Of a stretch of DNA of 6,698 nt, positions 1 to 4,812 are shown piece after piece. The translations under genes were made by a program, and so were the position numbers. This DNA is from Thermodesulfatator sp. (lineage in GTDB: Bacteria; Desulfobacterota; Thermodesulfobacteria; Thermodesulfobacteriales; Thermodesulfobacteriaceae): the NCBI GenBank assembly GCA_027036915.1, contig JALWCD010000232.1:2290-8987 (forward strand), written 5' to 3'. The notes under the pieces are model-generated. The model was not told the origin of the DNA. It ran no database searches and saw nothing but the letters and a program-made list of their open reading frames with translations. Position 1 is the stretch's first letter, and every line of letters begins with the position of its first letter.

Positions 1-896
1 GCAATAGAGTTTATGGCTGTCAGAGTAAAACTCGTGATCATAGAAAGCCTTACCGCCACATTATATATACCCACTTCTTCCGGTGTGCGCCACATCCCGA
101 GCATTATCATATCTGTCCAAGACATAATCATGAAAAGTGAGCTTGACATAAGCATAGGGAACGAAACAGAAAGTATGTGTTTGAGGGAGACATTTTCTTT
201 GGTTCCGTTTGCTTTAACGAATTCCCCTCGGAGAAAGGCGGAACTTAACAGAAACGCTACCCCTATTCCGATAATATAGGCATAGATAACCGCTTCTGTA
301 GTTCTGATATGCAAATAGGCAAAAAAAAATTCAAGAGAAAACAAGGCAATTAAAAACGGTAGTAAACTTTGAAATATAGTGTATTCTTTTATCTTTTTAA
401 AGGCCCGGAGACTTTCTGAATTTATGCACAACAAAACAAAAGGAACAACGGTAAAGGTCATAAGTCTTATGTAAGGAGTTAAATATTCTTTCCCGAAGAC
501 CTTTGTGGAAAGCACGGGGGCCAGAAAATAAAGAGCCACAGAAAGAAATAACGAAAAAGGGATTACCAGACTTACCGATTTGAAATATATGCTTCTAGCA
601 GTGGCTCCCTTACCCTGGGCGTTGTATTGGGCTATAAACCTTAGAAGTGCCGTATCCAGCCCGAGTCTTCCTATTACCGAGGTTATCTGGAGCGCGGTCA
701 AGCATAGCGCAAAGATTCCCCAGGCGGAAGCTCCCAAGGTGCGGGTAACGAGCAAAGTAAAGGCATAGAGCGCCATCATGCCAAGAATTCTCAAATTAAA
801 AAAAATAATACTACCTTTAATTATCTCTTTCATATGAACATCTACTTCAAACTTGTTAAAAAATTTATTCGCTATCCTTACAACCGTGGTATTCAT
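1..896 (-). CDS. Oligosaccharide flippase (Wzx-like, MOP superfamily), N-terminal ~298 residues, runs off the left edge
   Basis: The frame is open from the ATG at 896 to base 1, and an in-frame TAA lies immediately before that ATG. The product is a hydrophobic multi-span membrane protein. It opens with a short cytoplasmic arm, then a first helix around 'NLRILGMMALYAFTLLVTR', then 'TLGASAWGIFALCLT' and 'GRLGLDTALLRF', the typical N-terminal pattern of polysaccharide-repeat-unit flippases (Polysacc_synt family). Such proteins move undecaprenyl-linked oligosaccharide across the inner membrane. Several further hydrophobic spans follow, and 'SFPMLMSSSLFMIMSWTDMIMLG' near residue 260 is the usual mid-protein signature. 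There is no clear Shine-Dalgarno before 896. The internal ATG at 833 is an alternative start, and a 13-codon ORF ends overlapping the 896 ATG. The gene is AT-rich like the upstream dehydrogenase and unlike the rest of the window. A truncated paralogue lies at 2300-2566. The family call is confident; the substrate is unknown. Confidence 0.9.
   Translation of the reverse strand, partial: MNTTVVRIANKFFNKFEVDVHMKEIIKGSIIFFNLRILGMMALYAFTLLVTRTLGASAWGIFALCLTALQITSVIGRLGLDTALLRFIAQYNAQGKGATARSIYFKSVSLVIPFSLFLSVALYFLAPVLSTKVFGKEYLTPYIRLMTFTVVPFVLLCINSESLRAFKKIKEYTIFQSLLPFLIALFSLEFFFAYLHIRTTEAVIYAYIIGIGVAFLLSSAFLRGEFVKANGTKENVSLKHILSVSFPMLMSSSLFMIMSWTDMIMLGMWRTPEEVGIYNVAVRLSMITSFTLTAINSI
649..852 (-). 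repeat. Diverged direct repeat, copy A (5' part of intact flippase)
   Basis: This stretch aligns without gaps to 2313-2516 at a constant offset of 1664 bases. Examples are the shared 'ccgtatcca', 'gaggttatctggagc' and 'catagcgcaaagatt' strings. Similarity fades left of about 649. The two copies have the same orientation and flank the dehydrogenase gene. Substitutions mostly replace G/C in copy B with A/T in copy A. Confidence 0.85.
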
Positions 897-934
897 TTAT
901 AGAAATAAGGTAAAAGATTTATTGAACTATCCAT
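893..934 (-). other. 13-codon mini-ORF bridging dehydrogenase and flippase
   Basis: An ATG directly follows the TGA of the dehydrogenase gene (TGAATG) and opens a 13-codon frame reading MDSSINLLPYFYK. Its TGA overlaps the flippase ATG as ATGA. This fills the whole 38-base gap with translatable sequence. Because the flippase has no good ribosome binding site at 896, ribosomes finishing the dehydrogenase could reinitiate here and again at the flippase. This arrangement is visible in the sequence, but any function is inference and it may be chance in AT-rich DNA. Confidence 0.25.
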
Positions 935-2251
935 TCAGGCTTTCCACACCTTTCCAGACCGAAGTCCTTTAACTTTTAATGCATTTCGTGTATCTATGAT
1001 AAGTTTTGCTTTTTCAGCAATAAAACTATAATCTATATTTGAATGATTTGTTACAATTATTATTGCATCATATTGAATAATCTTTTCAGTAGTTAACGGT
1101 ACGGATATTTTATCAAACTTGTATTTTCGTGTTTTTGGTAAAATAGGTACATAAGGATCATGATAATCTACCCGGGCTCCCTCTTTTTCCAGAAGAGCCA
1201 TTATCTTCAATCCGGGACTTTCACGAGTATCATCTACATCAGGCTTATAAGCAACACCAACAATTAAAATTTTAGCGCCTTTTATAGAAATACCTTGAGC
1301 ATTCAAAGCCTTGATGGTCTTTTCAACTACATAATAAGGCATGCTGGTGTTCACTTCACCGGCCAGCTCTATAAAACGGGTGTGAATATCGTATTCTTTA
1401 GCTTTCCAGGTGAGGTAAAACGGATCTATAGGAATACAATGGCCACCTAATCCCGGCCCGGGATAGAAGGCTTGGAAACCAAAAGGTTTCGTTTTGGCTG
1501 CTTCTATTACCTCCCAAATATCTATCCCCATTTTCTCAAAAACAATCTTTAATTCGTTGACCAGGGCGATATTAACCGCTCGATAGGTATTTTCCAGTAT
1601 CTTCGTCGCCTCCGCCACCTTTGGAGAACTAACCGGCACCACTTCTACAACAATATGTTTATATAAAGTTTCCACCAGTGTAAGGCACTTTTCCGTAACT
1701 CCCGAAACCACCTTGGGAATATTAGCCGTAGTAAACTTCTTATTTCCAGGATCCTCACGTTCTGGAGAGTATCCCATAAAGAAGTCTTCTCCTACTTTCA
1801 GGCCGGTCTCACATAGAATAGGAAGTATTTCTTCCTCGGTCGTTCCCGGGTAAGTGGTGCTCTCAAGAATAACCAGTTGGCCTTTTCTTAAATAGTTTGT
1901 TATGGTTCGGGCGGTGTTAATGATAAAAGTCAAATCCGGATCATAGTGCTTCCCGAGAGGGGTAGGAACACAAATAATAATAACATCGACTCCTTTTAGT
2001 TTCGAAAAATCATTCGTAGCCTTAAAGTAACTAGAAAAAACGGCCTGTTTAATAAAATTGCTGTCTATGTGCTTTATGTAACTTTCACCTTTATTGAGTT
2101 TTTTTATTTTTTCCTCATCAATATCAAAACCTATAACCGTAAAATTCTTCCTCAAAAATTCTAGGGCCAACGGAAGCCCCACATAGCCCAAACCGATAAT
2201 ACCTATAAGAGCTTCTTTCTTTTTAATTTTGTTTAGTAAGACTTCAAACAT
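935..2251 (-). CDS. Nucleotide-sugar 6-dehydrogenase, WbpA-type (probable UDP-N-acetylglucosamine 6-dehydrogenase)
   Basis: This 438-residue cytosolic enzyme belongs to the UDP-glucose/GDP-mannose dehydrogenase family, which oxidises the C6 hydroxyl of a UDP-sugar to a carboxylate with two NAD+, giving a uronic acid precursor for surface polysaccharide. The N-terminal Rossmann fold carries G20-L-G-Y-V-G25. 'VPTP' lies near 95-98 and 'ESTTYPGTT' near 130-138. The 'YSPERE' motif is at 161-166. The helix 'KILENTYRAVNIALVNEL' (217-234) supplies the conserved Lys217 and Asn221. The catalytic cysteine is Cys272 in 'PGPGLGGHCIPIDPFYLTWKA'. The C-terminal domain carries 'GVAYKPDVDDTRESP' (332-346). 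The length and the GGHCIPIDPFYLTWKA form match WbpA/WbpO-like enzymes better than UDP-glucose dehydrogenase proper, so UDP-GlcNAc or a derivative is the likely substrate, though motif resemblance alone cannot settle it. AAGGA at 2261-2265, nine bases before the ATG, supports the start. The gene is AT-rich, which suggests import. Confidence 0.95.
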   Translation of the reverse strand: MFEVLLNKIKKKEALIGIIGLGYVGLPLALEFLRKNFTVIGFDIDEEKIKKLNKGESYIKHIDSNFIKQAVFSSYFKATNDFSKLKGVDVIIICVPTPLGKHYDPDLTFIINTARTITNYLRKGQLVILESTTYPGTTEEEILPILCETGLKVGEDFFMGYSPEREDPGNKKFTTANIPKVVSGVTEKCLTLVETLYKHIVVEVVPVSSPKVAEATKILENTYRAVNIALVNELKIVFEKMGIDIWEVIEAAKTKPFGFQAFYPGPGLGGHCIPIDPFYLTWKAKEYDIHTRFIELAGEVNTSMPYYVVEKTIKALNAQGISIKGAKILIVGVAYKPDVDDTRESPGLKIMALLEKEGARVDYHDPYVPILPKTRKYKFDKISVPLTTEKIIQYDAIIIVTNHSNIDYSFIAEKAKLIIDTRNALKVKGLRSGKVWKA

Positions 2252-2299
2252 TTTTTATTTTCCTTTAATCACACTTAAAAACCCTACTCATTCGCCAAA

Positions 2300-2566
2300 T
2301 TATGACAAAAGGGCCGTATCCAACCCGAGCCTTCCCACCACAGAGGTTATCTGGAGCACGGTTAAACATAGCGCAAAGATTTCCCAGGAGGAAGCTCCGA
2401 GGGTGCGGGTAACTACCAGGGTGAAGGTATAAGCCACAGCCATGCCAAGGATTCTGAGAATAAAGAAGGCGGCGCTGCCTTTCACCAGCTCCCTGAAATG
2501 CGCATCCGCCTCAAGCTTCGTCCGGAATCTCCTCAGCGCCACTGCAATTAAAAACCTTAAACCCAC
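2300..2566 (-). pseudogene. Truncated flippase: first ~88 residues of a Wzx-like gene
   Basis: The frame starts at a GTG that overlaps the end of the preceding coiled-coil gene by 10 bases and ends at TAA after 88 codons. The protein matches the N-terminus of the flippase at 1-896. From 'HFRELVKG' to 'GLDTALL' I count 49 identities in 65 aligned residues with no gap. Full flippases have more than 400 residues, so about 80 percent of the gene is missing. The fragment holds one full membrane helix and part of a second. It breaks exactly after 'GRLGLDTALL', where the intact copy continues 'RFIAQYN'. The coding DNA is GC-rich like the genes to its right, while the DNA after the stop becomes AT-rich. 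I read it as the remnant of the resident flippase left when the AT-rich dehydrogenase/flippase segment arrived. A start at the internal GTG nine codons in (TAAGG lies about 11 bases upstream) is also possible. It is unlikely to work as a flippase. Confidence 0.85.
2313..2516 (-). repeat. Diverged direct repeat, copy B (flippase fragment)
   Basis: This is the GC-richer partner of 649-852, lying inside the truncated flippase. The similarity stops at about 2310, within a few bases of the fragment's stop codon. That places the left end of the repeat at the composition boundary of the window. Confidence 0.85.
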
Positions 2567-3477
2567 TCAAAACTTTGCACCACTATTATCCCTGTATCCC
2601 TCGCCCTCTCCAATACCCTGGGGTGCGCAAAATGCGTCACCACAAAGGGAATCACTCTCCTTCCAGTCTTCTCCTCTATCAGTCCCACCTTCCTCTTAAG
2701 CTGCCTAAACTTCGCCGCACTCATAAGCCTTAACACCGTCTCCCCCACCAGATAAATCTCCTCCCCATCGACCTTCGCCCGCGCAAGAAAGTTTATCTCC
2801 TCCCCGTCCACAAAGGTCCGCACAAATCGCTCCTCCACTCGAAATCCATATCTCTTCTCCAGAAAAGCCGGAAGGTATCTATAAGCTTCGTTCTCCAGGG
2901 CATAGGCCATGGTGCGCGAAAGACCACCTACTTCTTCCCGAGTGCGTCTTAACCCCTGCGAAAGTTTCTTTACCTCCTCCTCCGTGCGCCTCTGGGCCTC
3001 GGCTAACTCCGCCAGCGCCCTCTCCAGCCTCGCCTGACCCTCCTCAAGCCTGCTTACCCTCTCCTCCGTCCGCCTCTGCGCCTCCGTTAACTCCCTTATC
3101 GCCTGCCAGACCTCCTCAAAACCTCTCCGCGTCTCCTCCTTAAACTCCTTAAGCTCCTCCTCCGTGCGCCTCTGGGCCTCGGCTAACTCCGCCAGCGCCC
3201 TCTCCAGCCTCGCCTGACCCTCCTCAAGCCTGCTTACCCTCTCCTCCGTCCGCCTCTGCGCCTCGGCAAGTTCCTTCACCGCCTCCGTAAGCTCCCCTAC
3301 CCTCCTCGCAAGATCCCCTACTACCCGCTTCAAATCCTCAAATTCCTCCCGCGCTACATAAAACTTCCGCGCCTCCTCCTTCTGTTTTTCTACTTCCTCG
3401 AGAATCTCATAAAGAATGCCTCGTAGGGAAGGATCCAAATTTTCCATCTTCTTAACTAACCCTACAATGCTCGCCAT
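2557..3477 (-). CDS. Coiled-coil protein with PD-(D/E)XK-like C-terminal domain (DUF3782-type; often labelled 'chordopoxvirus fusion protein')
   Basis: This 306-residue soluble protein has three parts. A short helical N-terminus with 'LDPSLRGILYEILEEVEKQ' is followed by a long charged coiled coil at about 45-190. That coil is built from the element 'EAQRRTEE', occurring four times at spacings of 28, 32 and 28 residues. The C-terminal domain at about 190-306 reads as the alpha/beta core of a restriction-endonuclease-like fold: 'ALENEAYRYLPAFLEKRYGF', then 'GEEINFLARAKVDGEEIYLVGETVLRL', then 'RRVIPFVVTHFAHPRVLERARDTGIIVV'. In active relatives the last strand reads E-x-K. Here it is Glu246-Thr-Val248, so the usual catalytic lysine is absent, and Asn229 sits where an acidic residue is common. 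A non-catalytic or altered role is likely; the family's biological function is not established. The start is strongly set by AGGAGG at 3482-3487. The gene overlaps the flippase fragment by 10 bases, so the two were probably co-transcribed. Confidence 0.8.
   Translation of the reverse strand: MASIVGLVKKMENLDPSLRGILYEILEEVEKQKEEARKFYVAREEFEDLKRVVGDLARRVGELTEAVKELAEAQRRTEERVSRLEEGQARLERALAELAEAQRRTEEELKEFKEETRRGFEEVWQAIRELTEAQRRTEERVSRLEEGQARLERALAELAEAQRRTEEEVKKLSQGLRRTREEVGGLSRTMAYALENEAYRYLPAFLEKRYGFRVEERFVRTFVDGEEINFLARAKVDGEEIYLVGETVLRLMSAAKFRQLKRKVGLIEEKTGRRVIPFVVTHFAHPRVLERARDTGIIVVQSFEWV
2974..3084 (-). repeat. 111-bp perfect direct repeat, copy 1
   Basis: This stretch is identical base for base to 3154-3264 and lies 180 bases (exactly 60 codons) away in the same frame. 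It encodes about 37 coiled-coil residues including 'EAQRRTEERVSRLEEGQARL'. Mismatches begin immediately outside both ends (position 2973 against 3153, and 3085 against 3265). Identity at synonymous sites points to recent duplication or gene conversion, not only to selection on the coiled coil. Confidence 0.95.
3154..3264 (-). repeat. 111-bp perfect direct repeat, copy 2
   Basis: This is the second copy of the 2974-3084 repeat. The 69 bases between the copies encode 'KEFKEETRRGFEEVWQAI' and flanking residues, which differ from the repeat. One recombination between the copies would remove or add 60 codons without changing the reading frame. Confidence 0.95.
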
Positions 3478-3481
3478 TATT

Positions 3482-3487
3482 CCTCCT
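3482..3487 (-). promoter_or_regulatory. Strong Shine-Dalgarno AGGAGG for the coiled-coil gene
   Basis: AGGAGG lies four bases before the ATG at 3477 and fixes that start. Its first base is the last base of the TAA that closes the short open stretch at 3487-3552. This is the layout usually seen between translationally coupled genes. Confidence 0.85.
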
Positions 3488-3552
3488 TACACCTCGATCT
3501 CTTTTCCGTCCATAAAGTACAGTATAACTTTTTCCCAGCTCCTCCATAGTAT
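3487..3552 (-). pseudogene. Short open remnant between APS kinase and coiled-coil gene
   Basis: The 75 bases between the two genes contain 21 open codons in the same frame as the APS kinase, starting right after its TGA and ending in TAA. They read ILWRSWEKVILYFMDGKEIEV. The only ATG in the stretch, at 3513, would give just eight codons (MDGKEIEV) and has no clear ribosome site. The tail looks like a protein C-terminus, and its stop overlaps the next gene's Shine-Dalgarno. I therefore suspect the last piece of a lost gene that once preceded the coiled-coil gene. Non-coding spacer is the alternative. TATACT within this stretch resembles a -10 box, but no matching -35 is seen. Confidence 0.3.
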
Positions 3553-4158
3553 TCACAAAAGCAAAATAAACCCCTTCTCGGAAAGCATGCGGAGGACTTT
3601 CTGAACGCAGGTTTCAAGGTCGTCCTCCTCGGTATCCAGAATCAGATCCGGGGCCTCGGGTTCTTCATAAGGGGCGTTCACGCCGGTGAAACCCTGGATC
3701 TTTCCCTCGCGGGCCCGGCGATAAAGCCCTTTAGGGTCGCGCTTCTCGCAGGTCTCGGGGCTACACTTCACGTATATCTCAAAAAAGGCTCCGTCTCCCA
3801 CCCTTTCACGTACATAGCGTCGGTCCTCGCGATAGGGGGAAACAAAAGCCGCAAGCACCAGAAGCCCGGCATCCACCATGAGACGACAGACCTCGGCAAT
3901 GCGTCGCAGGTTCTCCCGGCGATCCTCCCGAGAAAAACCCAGATCCCCGCAGAGACCGTGCCGGATATTATCTCCGTCAAGCACGTAGGCCCGAATGCCC
4001 CGGTCGAAAAGTTCTTTCTCCAGGAAGTGAGCGATAGTGGATTTGCCGGAGGCCGGAAGGCCGGTAAACCAGATCACCCCGCTGCGGTGTTTATTGAGTC
4101 GCTCCCGGTCCTCCCGGGTAACGAGACGGGGATGCCAGATAACATTGGGGCTTTTCAT
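3553..4158 (-). CDS. cysC: Adenylyl-sulfate (APS) kinase
   Basis: This 201-residue cytosolic enzyme phosphorylates the 3'-OH of APS with ATP to give PAPS, the sulfate donor for sulfotransferases and for assimilatory reduction. Its length is normal for a stand-alone CysC. The Walker A loop is G33-LPASGK-S-T41. 'DGDNIRHGLCGDLGFS' (61-76) binds APS. 'FVSPYREDR' (105-113) holds the serine that is phosphorylated in E. coli CysC. The lid segment 'RDPKGLYRRAREGKIQGFTG' (140-159) is followed by 'APYEEPEAPDL'. All family motifs are intact, so activity is expected. The ATG lies three bases after the HD-domain gene's stop, with GGGGAG about a dozen bases upstream, so the two are probably coupled. No sulfate adenylyltransferase, PAPS reductase or sulfotransferase is in the window. 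The context is polysaccharide export, so PAPS for glycan sulfation is a plausible role, by inference only. Confidence 0.96.
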   Translation of the reverse strand: MKSPNVIWHPRLVTREDRERLNKHRSGVIWFTGLPASGKSTIAHFLEKELFDRGIRAYVLDGDNIRHGLCGDLGFSREDRRENLRRIAEVCRLMVDAGLLVLAAFVSPYREDRRYVRERVGDGAFFEIYVKCSPETCEKRDPKGLYRRAREGKIQGFTGVNAPYEEPEAPDLILDTEEDDLETCVQKVLRMLSEKGFILLL

Positions 4159-4161
4159 CGC

Positions 4162-4812
4162 TTACAACTCTCCCCGGACCTCGCGGTTAAGACGCTCGAA
4201 AAAGGCTTCCATGAAGCGGTGACGTTCCTCGGCCAGGCGTCGGCCGCCTGCGGTGAGCATCCGGTCCTTGATGCGGGAGAGCTTGAGCTTGAACTCCCGC
4301 CAGGCGGTATCCTCCGAGGAGTAGGGCTCGGTCTTTTCGAGATCCACCTCCGGGTTGTGGAGCCGGGCTCCCACCTCGCCGGCGAAAAGAAAGGCCCGGC
4401 CGATGCCTACGGCACCAAGGCTGTCGAGCTTGTCGGCGTCAAAAAGGACCTTTTCCTCGATAGTTTCCGGGAGCTCTCCCCGACGGAACCGGTGGCGCTT
4501 TATGGCCCGCACCACCCGTTCTATAAAGTCCGGAGGTAGGCCCTCCTCGGCAAGGATCTTTCGAGCCAGCTCGGCCCCGTATTCGGCATGGCAGACCCGG
4601 CCCCTGGTGCGGGCCTCCTCACCCCGGCCGATATCGTGAAGCAGGGCCGCAACCCGCACCACGTCGATATCCGCCCCCTCATCCCGGGCCAGACGCTCGG
4701 CCAGCGCAAGGACCCTTTCTACATGATCCCAGCGATGCGAGGTCCCGTTTTGCTCATAAAGGGCCTTGGCCCGCTGGCGAAGACGTTCCCAGATCTTGGG
4801 ATCAAGCCTCAT
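4162..4812 (-). CDS. HD-domain metal-dependent phosphohydrolase, YedJ-like
   Basis: The protein has 216 residues and is cytosolic. HD-domain motifs appear in order: 'SHRWDHVERV' with His26/His30, the signature His59-Asp60 in 'ALLHDIGR', His75 in 'CHAEYGAELA', His107 in 'AIKRHRFR', and Asp125/Asp127 in 'LFDADKLDSLGAVG'. These residues normally chelate one or two metal ions and hydrolyse phosphate esters. The 'DADKLDSLGAVGIGRAF' block and the C-terminal 'F..KL..I...M.T..GR.LA..R..FM..F..RL' pattern resemble E. coli YedJ, whose substrate I do not know to be established. The start overlaps the last 11 bases of the MFS gene (ATGAGGCTTGA), and its stop is three bases from the APS kinase start. It is thus the middle of a tight three-gene unit. 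Its coupling to a PAPS-forming enzyme could mean a nucleotide substrate, but that is speculation. Confidence 0.92.
   Translation of the reverse strand: MRLDPKIWERLRQRAKALYEQNGTSHRWDHVERVLALAERLARDEGADIDVVRVAALLHDIGRGEEARTRGRVCHAEYGAELARKILAEEGLPPDFIERVVRAIKRHRFRRGELPETIEEKVLFDADKLDSLGAVGIGRAFLFAGEVGARLHNPEVDLEKTEPYSSEDTAWREFKLKLSRIKDRMLTAGGRRLAEERHRFMEAFFERLNREVRGEL

Noticed and set aside
580..768. Plus-strand open frames at 580-768 and 2229-2432 encode similar peptides, suggesting a conserved small protein pair
   Set aside because: The similarity is the antisense shadow of the duplicated flippase 5' region, whose minus-strand reading gives the real membrane protein.
1..2300. Integrase, transposase or terminal inverted repeats that would make the AT-rich segment a defined mobile element
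   Set aside because: None are visible; only the diverged flippase repeats flank the dehydrogenase, and the left end lies outside the window.
2974..3264. CRISPR-like or tandem mobile repeat
   Set aside because: Only two long copies, in frame within a coiled-coil coding region, with no spacer array and no cas genes.
3454..3547. Minus-strand ORF from the ATG at 3547 (starting MEELGKSYTVLYG) running into the coiled-coil gene
   Set aside because: About 31 codons with no convincing ribosome site, overlapping the strong Shine-Dalgarno and start of the next gene in another frame.
3958..4539. Plus-strand open frame of 193 codons opposite the APS kinase and HD genes
   Set aside because: It spans two strongly supported minus-strand genes, has no recognisable domain, and is explained by GC-rich codon bias leaving the opposite strand open.
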